Part shown: piece by piece, positions 9,113-19,318 of the stretch
Position numbering within the stretch: position 1 is the first letter of the stretch
Layout: each line of letters starts with the position of its first letter
Origin: Pararhizobium gei
GTDB lineage: Bacteria; Pseudomonadota; Alphaproteobacteria; Rhizobiales; Rhizobiaceae
Assembly (NCBI RefSeq): GCF_029223885.1
Contig: NZ_CP119409.1
Location: 2,382,001 to 2,446,000, forward strand
Reading direction: 5' to 3'
Length of the DNA stretch: 64,000 nucleotides
Notes under the pieces: generated by a model
What the model was told of the DNA's origin: nothing
Seen by the model: only the letters and a program-made list of their open reading frames with translations
Databases searched by the model: none
Made by a program: the position numbers and the translations under genes

Positions 9113-9610
9113 ATGTCCCTTCCCGATAAAGCCTTCCCCGTATCCTGGGATCAGTTTCACCGTGATGCCCGGGCGCTGGCGTGGCGCCTTGCCGACAATG
9201 GTGGCGAGTGGAAGGCCATCGTCTGTATTACCCGCGGCGGTCTGGTGCCGGCGGCGATCGTCTGCCGCGAACTGAATATCCGGCTGATCGAGACGGTTTG
9301 TGTCGCATCCTACCACGACTACGACTCGCAAGGCGAAATGTATGTGCTGAAAGGCATTTCCGAAGAGCTGAAGCTGGACGGCGGCCAGGGCGTGCTGATC
9401 ATCGACGATCTCACCGACACCGGCAAAACGGCGGCCGTCGTGCGCGCCATGCTGCCAAAAGCGCATTTTGCCGCCGTCTATGCCAAACCAAAGGGTCGGC
9501 CGCAGGTCGATACATTCGTGACCGAAGTCAGCCAGGACACCTGGATTTATTTCCCCTGGGACATGGGCCTGACCTATCAGGAGCCGATCGCAAAAGGCTC
9601 TCGCGGCTAA
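9113..9610 (+). CDS. gpt: Xanthine phosphoribosyltransferase
   Basis: A 165-residue cytoplasmic salvage enzyme joining xanthine (and guanine/hypoxanthine) to PRPP to give the 5'-monophosphate. The PRPP-binding motif is [14 protein letters not shown] (about residues 93-106), and the sequence follows bacterial Gpt along its length, including the ITRGGLVPA loop and the end region WIYFPWD. Start ATG 9113. It follows the tRNA remnant by 40 bases, and the next gene is on the same strand. Confidence 0.93.
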   Translation: MSLPDKAFPVSWDQFHRDARALAWRLADNGGEWKAIVCITRGGLVPAAIVCRELNIRLIETVCVASYHDYDSQGEMYVLKGISEELKLDGGQGVLIIDDLTDTGKTAAVVRAMLPKAHFAAVYAKPKGRPQVDTFVTEVSQDTWIYFPWDMGLTYQEPIAKGSRG

Positions 9611-9687
9611 ATAGAAAATCGTTCAGCTGCTTATAGAAAAAAGATCAAGCACTTTGTGAGTGCAGTCGTGATGGTGCAAGACTGAAA

Positions 9688-10275
9688 ATGATAGGTCGAT
9701 TCATCGCCTTCCCCTGTCTTGGCGGAGCCGTTCTCCTTGCTTCGGGGTTCTCCACCCGTGCTAACGACGTGCACATCGGCCCGGTTTCCGCCTATGTCGA
9801 GATCAATGTCAAACCTTGGGTCGACAGCCCGCTGATCGTCCAATCGCTGCGCGACAGCAACAGGCGGCACGCGGGCCTCGGACCCCCGGATATCGAAAAA
9901 CTGGAAGCCCAGTGGAACCTCGAGCTTTCCAGTTCGGTTCAGCCGCTGATCCACTCCATCGTCGACACGGCTCTGTCGGCATTTCTCAGAAAGAAACAGG
10001 TTGCTGCCGAGGGTGCCATCACCGAAATACTGGTGATTGACGCGAAGGGGCTCGCAATTGGTGAAAGCGATATCGCGACCGACCTTTTTCAGGGCGACGA
10101 GCTGAAATGGCAGAAGACATACCTTGCCGGCCCGGGCGCGGTCTTCATCGACAAGGCGCAGAAGGACCAATCGACGCAGACGCTGCAATCGCAGGCGAGC
10201 ATCACCATATCCGATCCGCAGACCGGCAAGGCGATCGGCGCTATCACCGTCGGCATCAACCTTGACGCCCTTTGA
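9688..10275 (+). CDS. Periplasmic cache/PDC-like sensor-type protein
   Basis: A 195-residue protein with an N-terminal signal-like segment (hydrophobic to about residue 25, then A-N-D). The mature part has the pattern seen in extracytoplasmic cache/PDC domains: ILVIDAKGLAIGESDIATD, a QGDELKWQKTY stretch, and a C-terminal AIGAITVGINLDAL. Such domains usually bind small ligands at the head of a receptor, but there is no membrane anchor or output domain here, so it would act as a free periplasmic protein. The specific role is unknown. Seventy-seven bases after gpt. Confidence 0.7.
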   Translation: MIGRFIAFPCLGGAVLLASGFSTRANDVHIGPVSAYVEINVKPWVDSPLIVQSLRDSNRRHAGLGPPDIEKLEAQWNLELSSSVQPLIHSIVDTALSAFLRKKQVAAEGAITEILVIDAKGLAIGESDIATDLFQGDELKWQKTYLAGPGAVFIDKAQKDQSTQTLQSQASITISDPQTGKAIGAITVGINLDAL

Positions 10276-10732
10276 AGCCGGCATCACGGGCAACGAATCG
10301 GTTTTCTTCGGGGTGCACAGTTTGGCTTTTCCGGCTATGGCGAATGTCGAGGAAAGTGAACGCCTCCCTGATTTTTACCTCTGAATTTTAACATTATCCC
10401 GCGATCTGCAAATCACCGTGGCAAGGCGTTCTGACAAGCGTCTGATTTTGCAGGACTTGAACACTGTCCCCGTTTTCCACAGCCTTCACACACAACATCT
10501 GGTGTTCACAAATTCGGCACAAACCAGCCCTTGACGGAATCGGGTGGGATGCCGTTAATGAGGATGCGTTGCAACGATGGCAAAACCGGAATGTTGCGAC
10601 GCCGGTGCAAAACACTCCAGAATTTGCGTTTCACGGCGCTTGGGCGGATGATCCGCCATGCCTGCAGCAGGAAATTTTGCGTGAAATAAAAACGTCACGA
10701 AGGACGGAACCAGTAGCGCGATTAAACTGTTG
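10276..10732. other. Non-coding stretch upstream of nrdJ
   Basis: I see no convincing gene here: the short open frames lack ribosome sites and family features. I looked for a cobalamin riboswitch, which would be plausible for a B12-dependent enzyme, and did not recognise its conserved boxes. Confidence 0.5.
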
Positions 10733-10781
10733 ATACTATATGTAGTGGGCTAGAAGCCAAACTCAACACAACATACAGAAT
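10733..10781 (+). promoter_or_regulatory. Two NrdR-box-like operators upstream of nrdJ
   Basis: Against the known NrdR-box consensus ACACWATATATWGTGT, box 1 (10733-10748, ATACTATATGTAGTGG) matches 13 of 16 positions and box 2 (10766-10781, ACACAACATACAGAAT) matches 12 of 16. They are 33 bases apart, close to the three helical turns normal for paired NrdR boxes, and 118-166 bases upstream of the nrdJ start. Inference: nrdJ is repressed by NrdR according to the dATP/ATP balance. Confidence 0.55.
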
Positions 10782-10898
10782 GCCCTTCGAGTTCTAGGGC
10801 TCCGAGACATTGAGACCGGCAGCGCTCAGCCCGCAGCCGACACGGCATAATTTCGTCCAGCCTCAAGGGGCGGGCAAGCGATACACAAGGATAGGGAC

Positions 10899-13800
10899 AT
10901 GCAGATCGAGCGTCGTTTTACCAAGGCTGGCCAGTCGGCCTATGCCGAAATCGAGTTCCGCAAGGCCATCAGCGAGATCAAGAATCCCGATGGCTCGATT
11001 GTGTTCCGGCTCGCGGATATCGATGTGCCCGCGCAGTTTTCGCAGGTCGCCGCCGATATTCTGGCGCAGAAATATTTCCGAAAGGCAGGCGTTCCGGCGC
11101 GCCTGAAAAAGGTCGAGGAAAACTCCGTTCCGTCCTGGCTGTGGCGCTCGGAACCCGACCTTGCCGCCATGAAGGATCTGCCGAAGGAAGAGCACTACGG
11201 CTCGGAAACGGATGCCCGCCAGGTTTTCGATCGCCTGGCCGGCACCTGGACCTATTGGGGCTGGAAGGGCAACTACTTCGCCTCCGAGGAAGCGGCCCTC
11301 GCCTTCCGCGACGAGCTTGCCTACATGCTCGCCACCCAGCGCGTCGCGCCGAACTCGCCGCAATGGTTCAACACCGGCCTGCACTGGGCCTATGGCATCG
11401 ACGGTCCTGGCCAAGGCCATTTCTATGTCGACCCTTTCACCGGCAAGCTGGTGAAGTCGAAGTCGTCCTATGAGCATCCGCAGCCGCATGCCTGCTTCAT
11501 CCAGTCCGTCGGCGACGATCTCGTCAACGAAGGCGGCATCATGGATCTCTGGGTTCGCGAAGCGCGCCTGTTCAAGTATGGCTCCGGCACCGGCTCCAAC
11601 TTCTCCTATCTGCGTGGCGAAGGTGAAAAGCTGTCCGGCGGCGGCAAATCGTCGGGTCTCATGTCGTTCCTGAAGATCGGCGACCGGGCTGCCGGCGCCA
11701 TCAAGTCGGGCGGCACGACCCGCCGGGCTGCCAAGATGGTCGTCGTCGATATCGATCACCCGGATATCGAGGACTACATCAACTGGAAGGTCAAGGAAGA
11801 GCAGAAGGTGGCAGCCCTCGTCACCGGCTCGAAGATCGTCGCCAAGCATTTGAAGGCGATCATGAAGGCCTGCGTTAACGGCAATACCGAAAACGACGCC
11901 TGCTACGACCCGAAGGAAAACCCGGCGCTCAAGCGCGAGATCAAAGCTGCCAAGAAGGACCAGGTTCCGGAAAACTACGTCAAGCGCGTTATCCAGTTCG
12001 CCCGCCAGGGCTATAAGGACATTGAGTTCAAGACCTATGACACCGACTGGGATTCGGAAGCCTATCTCACCGTGTCGGGCCAGAACTCCAACAACTCGGT
12101 CTCGCTCAAGGACGATTTTCTGCGCGCCGTGGAAGCGGACGGTACCTGGAATCTCACCGCCCGCAAGGATGGAAAGGTGATGAAGACGCTGAAGGCCCGC
12201 GACCTCTGGGAACAGATTTCCCATGCCGCCTGGGCATCGGCCGATCCGGGTCTGCACTTCAACACCACAATGAACGACTGGCACACCTCGCCGGCCGCAG
12301 GCTCCATCCGTGCGTCGAACCCCTGCTCGGAATATATGTTCCTCGACGATACCGCCTGCAACCTTGCCTCTCTGAACCTGCTTCAGTTCAAGGATGCAAC
12401 GACCAAGAACATCGACATTGCCGATTACGAGCACGCCGTGCGCCTGTGGACGCTGGTTCTCGAAATTTCTGTGATGATGGCGCAATTCCCGTCGAAGGAA
12501 ATTGCCGAGCGGTCCTATGAATACCGCACGCTGGGCCTTGGCTACGCCAATATCGGCGGCTTCCTGATGTCGTCGGGCATCCCCTACGATTCGACCGAAG
12601 GCCGGGCAATTGCCGGCGCGCTGACCGCCATCATGACCGGCGTTTCCTATGCAACCTCGGCCGAAATCGCTGCCAAGCTCGGCCCCTTCCCGGGCTTCAA
12701 GCCGAACCGCGAGTCGATGCTGCGTGTCATCCGCAACCACCGCCGCGCCGCTCATGGCGAGACACAGGGCTATGAGGGCCTGTCGGTCGATCCCGTCGCG
12801 CTGATCCACACTGAATGCCCGGATCAGGACCTCGTCACCCATGCCACGGCCGCCTGGGACAAGGCCTTAGCGCTTGGCGAAAAGCACGGCTACCGCAACG
12901 CCCAGGTTTCCGTCATCGCCCCGACAGGTACGATCGGTCTCGTCATGGACTGCGATACCACCGGCATCGAGCCCGATTTCGCGCTGGTGAAATTCAAGAA
13001 GCTCGCCGGCGGCGGATATTTCAAGATCATCAACCGCGCCGTTCCGGAAGCCCTGCGCACGCTCGGCTATTCGGAAAGCCAGATCGCCGAGATCGAGGCT
13101 TACGCGGTCGGCCACGGCAATATCAACCAGGCGCCGGCGATCAATACCGGCTCGCTGCGGGCCAAGGGCTTCACCGACGACAAGATCGCGGCGATCAACG
13201 GCGCCACGAAGGCCGCCTTCGACATTAAGTTCGTTTTCAACCAGTGGACGCTCGGTGTTGATTTCCTCAAGAACACACTGAAAGTTTCCGACGAACAGCT
13301 GGCGGATATCGGCTTCAACCTGCTGGAACATATCGGCTTTTCCCGCAAGGACATCGAAGCCGCCAATATTCATGTCTGCGGTGCGATGACGCTGGAAGGC
13401 GCGCCCTTCCTGAAAACCGAGCACCTGCCCGTGTTTGATTGCGCCAATCCCTGCGGCAAGATCGGCAAGCGCTATCTCTCCGTCGAAAGCCATATCCGCA
13501 TGATGGCGGCCGCCCAGCCGTTCATTTCAGGCGCGATCTCGAAAACCATCAACATGCCGAACGACGCCACCGTCGAAGATTGCGGCGCGGCCTATATGCT
13601 CTCCTGGAAACTGGCCTTGAAGGCCAATGCGCTCTACCGCGATGGCTCTAAACTGTCCCAGCCGCTCAATTCCTCGCTGATCGAGGATGACGAGGACGAG
13701 GATGCCGTCGAGGAATTTATGGCGGCACCCGCCGCGGCCCAGGCTGTCACCGTCACGGAAAAGATCGTCGAGCGTGTGATCGAACGGATCACCCGCGAGC

Positions 13801-14693
13801 GGGAAAAGCTGCCGAACCGCCGCCAGGGCTATACCCAGAAGGCCATCGTCGGCGGCCACAAGGTCTATCTGCGCACCGGCGAATTCGGCGATGGCCGCAT
13901 TGGCGAGATCTTCATCGACATGCACAAGGAAGGTGCGGCCTTCCGGGCAATGATGAACAATTTCGCCATCGCGATTTCGCTGGGTCTTCAGTACGGCGTG
14001 CCGCTGGAAGAATATGTGGAGGCCTTCACCTTCACCAAGTTCGAGCCGGCCGGCATGGTGCAGGGCAATGACGCGATCAAGAACGCCACCTCGATCCTCG
14101 ACTACGTGTTCCGCGAACTCGCCGTCTCCTACCTGAACCGCCACGACCTTGCCCATGTCGATACGTCCGACTTCTCCAACACGGCGCTCGGCAAGGGCAT
14201 TTCGGAAGGCAAGACCAACCTGCTCTCGACCGGCTGGACCCGCGGCCACAAGCCGACCCTGGTGTCAGGCGGCTCGATGGCGGGCGCGGAGCCCAAGGGC
14301 GCGGCCACAGCCGCCCCCGCCAAGGCCTCCGGCGGCACGAATGTCACCGCCTTCTCCGGCAGCGCCGCCCGCAAGCTTGAGCCAGCCGTCTCGATCTCGA
14401 CTTCCGAAATCGTCGCCTTCAAGCGCGACTACGAGGAACGCGCTGCCGAGCTGGTCGAGGAGGTGACTGTGGAAGTCGAACAGGAGACCACCGCCCTCTT
14501 CTCCGACAAGGCCGCCGCCGAAGCCGCAGCCGCCAAGGCGGACGCCAAGAAGCTGGAAACCGAACGCCGCATGCGCTCGATTGCCCAGGGGTACACGGGC
14601 AACATGTGCGGCGAGTGCCAGAATTTTACGATGGTGCGGAACGGCACGTGCGAGAAATGCGACACGTGCGGTGCGACGAGCGGGTGCAGTTGA
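10899..14693 (+). CDS. nrdJ: Vitamin B12-dependent ribonucleoside-diphosphate reductase (class II)
   Basis: A 1,264-residue cytoplasmic enzyme that makes deoxyribonucleotides using an adenosylcobalamin-generated thiyl radical, independent of oxygen. The length matches the long rhizobial NrdJ form. The catalytic core has the N-x-C-x-E motif ([16 protein letters not shown], about residue 473). The C-terminal tail has the redox and metal cysteines C-G-E-C and [13 protein letters not shown]. Start ATG 10899, preceded by AAGGATAGGGAC. The last codons and the 19 bases after the stop abut the Tn7-like transposon; the coding sequence is intact, so the insertion spares the gene, as Tn7 spares glmS. 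Confidence 0.97.
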   Translation: MQIERRFTKAGQSAYAEIEFRKAISEIKNPDGSIVFRLADIDVPAQFSQVAADILAQKYFRKAGVPARLKKVEENSVPSWLWRSEPDLAAMKDLPKEEHYGSETDARQVFDRLAGTWTYWGWKGNYFASEEAALAFRDELAYMLATQRVAPNSPQWFNTGLHWAYGIDGPGQGHFYVDPFTGKLVKSKSSYEHPQPHACFIQSVGDDLVNEGGIMDLWVREARLFKYGSGTGSNFSYLRGEGEKLSGGGKSSGLMSFLKIGDRAAGAIKSGGTTRRAAKMVVVDIDHPDIEDYINWKVKEEQKVAALVTGSKIVAKHLKAIMKACVNGNTENDACYDPKENPALKREIKAAKKDQVPENYVKRVIQFARQGYKDIEFKTYDTDWDSEAYLTVSGQNSNNSVSLKDDFLRAVEADGTWNLTARKDGKVMKTLKARDLWEQISHAAWASADPGLHFNTTMNDWHTSPAAGSIRASNPCSEYMFLDDTACNLASLNLLQFKDATTKNIDIADYEHAVRLWTLVLEISVMMAQFPSKEIAERSYEYRTLGLGYANIGGFLMSSGIPYDSTEGRAIAGALTAIMTGVSYATSAEIAAKLGPFPGFKPNRESMLRVIRNHRRAAHGETQGYEGLSVDPVALIHTECPDQDLVTHATAAWDKALALGEKHGYRNAQVSVIAPTGTIGLVMDCDTTGIEPDFALVKFKKLAGGGYFKIINRAVPEALRTLGYSESQIAEIEAYAVGHGNINQAPAINTGSLRAKGFTDDKIAAINGATKAAFDIKFVFNQWTLGVDFLKNTLKVSDEQLADIGFNLLEHIGFSRKDIEAANIHVCGAMTLEGAPFLKTEHLPVFDCANPCGKIGKRYLSVESHIRMMAAAQPFISGAISKTINMPNDATVEDCGAAYMLSWKLALKANALYRDGSKLSQPLNSSLIEDDEDEDAVEEFMAAPAAAQAVTVTEKIVERVIERITREREKLPNRRQGYTQKAIVGGHKVYLRTGEFGDGRIGEIFIDMHKEGAAFRAMMNNFAIAISLGLQYGVPLEEYVEAFTFTKFEPAGMVQGNDAIKNATSILDYVFRELAVSYLNRHDLAHVDTSDFSNTALGKGISEGKTNLLSTGWTRGHKPTLVSGGSMAGAEPKGAATAAPAKASGGTNVTAFSGSAARKLEPAVSISTSEIVAFKRDYEERAAELVEEVTVEVEQETTALFSDKAAAEAAAAKADAKKLETERRMRSIAQGYTGNMCGECQNFTMVRNGTCEKCDTCGATSGCS

Positions 14694-14707
14694 GAGACAG
14701 CACCTAA

Positions 14708-14712
14708 GAGGG
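14708..14712 (+). repeat. Left copy of 5-bp target-site duplication (GAGGG)
   Basis: GAGGG directly precedes the left TGT end of the transposon, and an identical GAGGG directly follows the right ACA end at 48152-48156. Five base pairs is the duplication length made by Tn7-family transposases. Confidence 0.93.
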
Positions 14713-14755
14713 TGTGGCGTGACAAGGAGTCTGACACGGCGACAAGTCGGTGACA
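14713..14755 (+). repeat. Transposon left end with TnsB-binding-like repeats
   Basis: After the terminal TGTGGCG come TGACAAGGAGTCTGACA (14720-14736) and CGACAAGTCGGTGACA (14740-14755), both fitting YGACAAG-N4-6-TGACA, the same unit found in inverted orientation at the right end. A weaker third copy may lie at 14784-14800. Inference: these are TnsB transposase sites. Confidence 0.85.
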
Positions 14756-14887
14756 CGAAATAGGTTGCTCGGGAAGTTTTTCCGGACAACCATTTGAAGA
14801 GAAATCCACTCCGTCGGCCCTCTAGGTCGACGGAGAATGGTCCAAGGAACAAAACAGGAATCAAACAGAAGGTGTGAAGAGGTCGAA

Positions 14888-16390
14888 ATGGCAGACGCAG
14901 TGATTGCAAATTGGGACGGCCATGATTACCAAGCCCGCTTCTTTTGGGTGCATGCTTCAGGCCTTCGGAACCGCGATACAGGATACGTCGTAGAAGTGTC
15001 CTATGAGGCCGACGGTCCCAAAGGCTTCGACGATGTCGTGGTTCGCTACAGCCCTGGCAAAGCAAGCCGCCGACCATTCCGTACAGAGACAGCTCACCAC
15101 CAAGTTAAGTTCCACGTCAATCAGTCTGGCCGCTTCGGTTTTAGAGATTTGATCGAGCCGGAGTTTATAGGCGCAACACGTTTCTCTATTTTGCAGCGGC
15201 TAAAAGATGCTGTCGCTCAGGCTCCACCGAACTCCACATTCACGCTTGTGACGACCGACCGCGTTCGAGACGACGATCCGCTTAGGAAGCTATTGAGCAG
15301 CCGCGACAAGTCGATCGACGTCGGCGCACTGTCGGTAGGCAAGACAGATGGCAGCGAGATGGGCGCTGTCCGAAAGCTCTGGCGTGAACATCTTGATTTG
15401 GAAACCGACGCGGAGCTTATAGCGCTAGTAGACACGTTCCATATCATGGATGGCTACTACACGCTCGAAGACCTTCGGGGCCAGGTCGACGTCCATTTCC
15501 AGATGGTGGGCCTGGCGTCCGGCGGGAACAACCTTGAATTCAAATTCGATGGTGCTGCGCGAGCGCTCAAGGCTACCAGTAGGAATGTCTTGACCCGTGA
15601 GGCATTCGAGGAGCTCTGCCGTGAGCAAGGCTGGGTCAAACCTGATCAACCGGAAGACCGAAAGAACATCTCTATTCGCTCTTTCAGTGACGGCCCTACC
15701 GATCACCTCGACGCTTCCCCCGAAAACACGCTCTCTCTTCTACAGCACTTTGACGTCCGCCATCTCCAGCCCGGCGAAGACTGGAGCACGGATATCCGCC
15801 CCGCGATCGAGGCCTTCCTTGACCGCGTACGGGTGACCGAGAAGAACATCCGACTGTTCCTCGATACGCACTCGTCGGTGGCGTTTCTCGCTGGCGCATT
15901 GCTGGGCTTCAAGACGGACACCCACGTAGAGATCAACCAGAAAGGACGGGGGCCGACAACCATCTGGCGTTCGGAAGACGGGAAGAAAGGCCCGCGAGCC
16001 AACACGGAGGTTATCCAGATCGGCGCGGGCGACGATGTCGCGGTGGTCATCGGGCTATCGCGAAACGCCCTCGCGGACGTTCAGGACTACGTCAGCAGAA
16101 GTGTGGCCACCGTCGGCCGGATTCTAAACGTCGTCCCGGAAAACGGCCCCGGCCTCAAATCGCTCGCTGGTGGTGAGCACGCGGCAGACCTGGCCGATCA
16201 GGTCGCCGATGCCGTGAAAGCTATGCGGCCTGCGTTCGGCGCGACACTTCATTTCTTCATCGCAGGGCCGAACGCCTTCTCGTTTTTCATGGGCCAACAC
16301 CGCGATTCAATGGGTCCGGTCACGCTCTACGAATTCGACTTCAAGAAGGCTGTCGACGGCAGCTATCACCCTTCGTTCAGGATTGCGTAA
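14888..16390 (+). CDS. cap4: CBASS effector Cap4: DUF4297-type dsDNA endonuclease with SAVED domain
   Basis: A 500-residue effector. The N-terminal part (about 1-200) is a DUF4297/PD-(D/E)XK-type nuclease: GHDYQARFFW, then FDDVVVRY and HHQVKFH, giving the D and Q-x-K catalytic elements. The C-terminal part (about 300-500) is a SAVED domain, the sensor of cyclic oligonucleotides, with LFLDTHSSVAFLAGALLG and a terminal TLYEFDF-type strand. In the characterised family, ligand binding in SAVED activates indiscriminate DNA cleavage and the infected cell dies. The start was placed at ATG 14888 (AGAGGT seven bases upstream) rather than ATG 14837. It is the first gene of the CBASS operon and of the transposon cargo; the CD-NTase starts right after it. 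Confidence 0.88.
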   Translation: MADAVIANWDGHDYQARFFWVHASGLRNRDTGYVVEVSYEADGPKGFDDVVVRYSPGKASRRPFRTETAHHQVKFHVNQSGRFGFRDLIEPEFIGATRFSILQRLKDAVAQAPPNSTFTLVTTDRVRDDDPLRKLLSSRDKSIDVGALSVGKTDGSEMGAVRKLWREHLDLETDAELIALVDTFHIMDGYYTLEDLRGQVDVHFQMVGLASGGNNLEFKFDGAARALKATSRNVLTREAFEELCREQGWVKPDQPEDRKNISIRSFSDGPTDHLDASPENTLSLLQHFDVRHLQPGEDWSTDIRPAIEAFLDRVRVTEKNIRLFLDTHSSVAFLAGALLGFKTDTHVEINQKGRGPTTIWRSEDGKKGPRANTEVIQIGAGDDVAVVIGLSRNALADVQDYVSRSVATVGRILNVVPENGPGLKSLAGGEHAADLADQVADAVKAMRPAFGATLHFFIAGPNAFSFFMGQHRDSMGPVTLYEFDFKKAVDGSYHPSFRIA

Positions 16391-16391
16391 C

Positions 16392-17531
16392 ATGGAACTG
16401 AAGTCTCAGTTTGCGGACTTTCTCCGCGAAATTCGCCCAACGGATCGACAGAAGGAAGACTGGAAGACCGGCTCCAAGACGCTTCGTACCCGGCTGGAAA
16501 ACGATGATGTCCTCAGCGGGACAGTCGTCGCAACTTTCCTTCAAGGCAGTGTTCGTCGTTCCACGGCGATTCGGCCAACCGGGGACAAACGCCCTGACGT
16601 GGACATCGTCGTCGTGACGGACATCGACTATCATCGGACGACACCCAAGGACGCGATGGACAAGTTTGTCCCCTTCCTCGAACGGCATTATCCTGGCAAG
16701 TGGAGGCCCCAAGGTCGTTCCTTTGGTATCGAGTTGTCCTATGTCGATCTCGACCTCGTAATCACGGCGTTGCCAAGTGATCCACTGTCCCGCCTTGTGA
16801 TGAAGCAGTTGTACCAGTCCCGATCGGTCCAGACGACTGATTCGCTCGAAGATGACTTGTCATGGCGGCTGAACCAGCAATGGCAGCCGACGCCTTTCGG
16901 TATGCAGACGCGCGCACTCGATGATGCCCCTGCGGACAACTGGCGGCCTAACCCGCTATACCTGCCAGATCGTGATCTCGGTGTGTGGGGTCGCACGCAT
17001 CCCCTGGCACAAATCCAGTGGACGGCGGCAAAGAACCGAGCTTGCAACGGTCACTACGTCAATCTGGTGCGAGCCACCAAATGGTGGCGACAGCAAAACA
17101 GCGACACGCTGCCTAAGTATCCGAAAGGGTATCCGCTCGAACACATGATTGGCCACGCGCTTCAAGATGGCACGTCCTCGATAGCCACGGGTTTCGTACA
17201 GGTGCTTGAGACGATGAGGGACATCTGGCGTGGGTCAGCACTTTACGGCGAAGTCCCCTATCTCCCCGATCACGGCGTACCCGAACATAACGTCCTGAAA
17301 CGGCTTTCAGCTAAAGATTTTCGCGCGTTCCACACCGCCATCACCACTGCGGCCGATCGGGCTCGAGAAGCTCTCGACTCTGACGACGTACAGAAGAGCG
17401 CAGAACTCTGGCAAAAGCTGTTCGGGACCAAGTTCCCTTCACCCAGCCCAAGTGGCGGTGACCGGAAACCCGGATTTTTCGTCGCTCCCACAAAGCCGGC
17501 GGAACCGAGGAGAACCGAAAGGTTCGCATGA
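16392..17531 (+). CDS. CBASS CD-NTase (cGAS/DncV-like nucleotidyltransferase)
   Basis: A 379-residue cytoplasmic sensor enzyme that, on phage infection, makes a cyclic di- or trinucleotide that activates Cap4. The nucleotidyltransferase motif GSVRRSTAIRP followed by PDVDIVVV (two metal aspartates) is at residues 53-79, and the third acidic residue lies in YVDLDLV. The exact clade and product cannot be told by eye; SAVED partners usually read cyclic trinucleotides. The C-terminus, ...RRTERFA, is a flexible tail that Cap2 would be expected to conjugate. Start ATG 16392 follows the Cap4 stop by one base, and the stop overlaps cap2 (ATGA). Confidence 0.9.
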   Translation: MELKSQFADFLREIRPTDRQKEDWKTGSKTLRTRLENDDVLSGTVVATFLQGSVRRSTAIRPTGDKRPDVDIVVVTDIDYHRTTPKDAMDKFVPFLERHYPGKWRPQGRSFGIELSYVDLDLVITALPSDPLSRLVMKQLYQSRSVQTTDSLEDDLSWRLNQQWQPTPFGMQTRALDDAPADNWRPNPLYLPDRDLGVWGRTHPLAQIQWTAAKNRACNGHYVNLVRATKWWRQQNSDTLPKYPKGYPLEHMIGHALQDGTSSIATGFVQVLETMRDIWRGSALYGEVPYLPDHGVPEHNVLKRLSAKDFRAFHTAITTAADRAREALDSDDVQKSAELWQKLFGTKFPSPSPSGGDRKPGFFVAPTKPAEPRRTERFA

Positions 17532-19318
17532 GGTCAGCGTATTTGTTCGTACCAGATGTCCTCGAACAGGTCGCGGAAAGTATCGGGCGACTTCCACGCA
17601 TTGAACTGACCGAGCCATGGGCCATGCAGAAACATGGTCTGTGGTCACTCGGTCTTGGCGCAAGCCTGTCAGTGCCAGCGAGCGAAACGATCGGAACCGA
17701 AACCCGCTGGTATGTGGTCTTCGATCCGTCGGACACGTCGGTCACGATCTTCCCTGCCAACGTTGGTGGGATAGCCACAACCTTTCAGCATCAGAGTTTT
17801 AACGCGGCCGCCTTCGGTGATTTGCCATGGAGACAGGGCAATCCCTGCCTCCAACGCCAGGCATTCGTGTTCGGTAGGACGCGATGGGTCGACCAGTCGA
17901 ACGACATCAAGGAGAAAATCCTGTGGTTCGTCGAGCGGCTTTTGGTTTGGATCGACGCGGCCGCGACGGATACGCTCGTGGTGGCCGGAGAACCCTTCGA
18001 GCTTCCTGCAGGCCCCGGACAAGCCTCCTTCCCACTGATCGGCTTCACGGGTTCTCAGGGAGACCTCGCGTTCTGGGCTACCCAGACGACCAGTTGGGGA
18101 TGGGCCGACCTCGTCAAGGTTCCGAGGGCTGCATCTACCTATGCGGTCACCACCTTCCGCAGTATCGACAGGAAGCCGATCTTTGAGGCAAAGTGGGGCG
18201 CGTTGATCGCATCGACCTCGCCATCGCGCCAAGCTATATGGATCGCCCTTGATCGCCTGCCCGTCACGTCCCCTTGGGAGTTGCCCCGCACATGGTCGTC
18301 CTTGCGAGCCCAGCTTGCTTCCATGGGGGTCGATCTACAGGATATCCTAATCCAGGCGGGTGCAGAGCGACGTCGTACTTCGAGGTATGCTGATGGCCTG
18401 ACCTTGTTGATCGGATTTCCAATCGCCTCCCTAATCGGAGAGCCGCCGTCCAGGTTTCATTGGCTTGCGCTCGACAACGTTCCGCTGGCGAGCGCAGGTA
18501 GTAAGAGGAATGGCTTCCGGCCTGTGGAGAAAAGTCGGCGTTTGCTCGACGGCGTCCAGGCGATGTCGAATGCACCGCTGAATTGGCTCAAGTCCTCAAG
18601 CTGGGATTCCGTTGAACTGAGGACTAGGGCGGGCAAGGACAACGACGTTCCCGCCAAGAAAGTCCTCGTTATCGGAGCGGGCTCACTCGGGAGCGCGGTT
18701 TCCGAAAACCTCGTCAGGATGGGCGTCACGAACGTCGGCATCATGGATGCCGACAGAATTGATGTCGGAAACCTCACCCGTCACGCTCTTGGTATGGATG
18801 CGGTCGGCCACAACAAAGCCCTAGCTCTGGCGAGCGCGCTAAACCTTACAATGGCTGACGCCGATGCCGTAGGATTCGCGACCAGCTTTCCGCCGTCCGA
18901 TCAAGAGACCTTGGACCGTATCCGCCTGTTCGACGTCATCGTGGACTGCAGCGGCTCGGATGTCGTCCTGGAAGCGTTGTCGGCTTTCGAATGGGGAAGC
19001 GAGAAGCTCTTCGTCAGCCTTGGCGTAACGTGGAAGGCGGAAGGTCTCCTCGTCTATACCGCGTCTGAGGTTTCATTCCCTGTGATCGATGCAAAGGAGC
19101 GTTTCAACGATTTCGACACACCCCCCATCGATTTCGACGAGGCTCACGTCGAGGGTGTCGGGTGCTGGCATCCGGTCTTCCCTGCAGACGCGGCAGACAT
19201 GCGCCTATGGGCGGCTGTCGGGACTAAAGCCATCGTGCGGGCCATTCGTTCGCCGGAACGCCGTTGCGAATACTTTACGCAGAACCCGGACGGGACCGTG
19301 GAGCGCCAGGATGTCTGA
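17528..19318 (+). CDS. cap2: CBASS Cap2: fused E2-E1 ubiquitin-transfer-like enzyme
   Basis: A 596-residue fusion of an N-terminal E2-like domain and a ThiF/E1-like adenylation domain. The E2 cysteine is expected at C107 (GNPCLQRQ). The E1 part has the ATP-binding VIGAGSLGSAVSENL at about 383, DADRIDVGNLTRH after it, and the E1 cysteine at C546 (GVGCWHPVFPA). In characterised type II CBASS, Cap2 ligates the CD-NTase C-terminus to cellular targets and primes second-messenger synthesis. All key residues are present. It overlaps its neighbours by 4 bases (cdn) and 8 bases (cap3), so the operon is tightly coupled. Confidence 0.9.
   Translation: MRSAYLFVPDVLEQVAESIGRLPRIELTEPWAMQKHGLWSLGLGASLSVPASETIGTETRWYVVFDPSDTSVTIFPANVGGIATTFQHQSFNAAAFGDLPWRQGNPCLQRQAFVFGRTRWVDQSNDIKEKILWFVERLLVWIDAAATDTLVVAGEPFELPAGPGQASFPLIGFTGSQGDLAFWATQTTSWGWADLVKVPRAASTYAVTTFRSIDRKPIFEAKWGALIASTSPSRQAIWIALDRLPVTSPWELPRTWSSLRAQLASMGVDLQDILIQAGAERRRTSRYADGLTLLIGFPIASLIGEPPSRFHWLALDNVPLASAGSKRNGFRPVEKSRRLLDGVQAMSNAPLNWLKSSSWDSVELRTRAGKDNDVPAKKVLVIGAGSLGSAVSENLVRMGVTNVGIMDADRIDVGNLTRHALGMDAVGHNKALALASALNLTMADADAVGFATSFPPSDQETLDRIRLFDVIVDCSGSDVVLEALSAFEWGSEKLFVSLGVTWKAEGLLVYTASEVSFPVIDAKERFNDFDTPPIDFDEAHVEGVGCWHPVFPADAADMRLWAAVGTKAIVRAIRSPERRCEYFTQNPDGTVERQDV

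Noticed and set aside
10276..10898. Cobalamin riboswitch before nrdJ
   Set aside because: The conserved B12-box and core elements were not recognised; the NrdR-like boxes explain regulation better.
10863..12842. A 659-codon reverse frame opposite nrdJ
   Set aside because: Antisense shadow of a strongly conserved gene; no family features or ribosome site.
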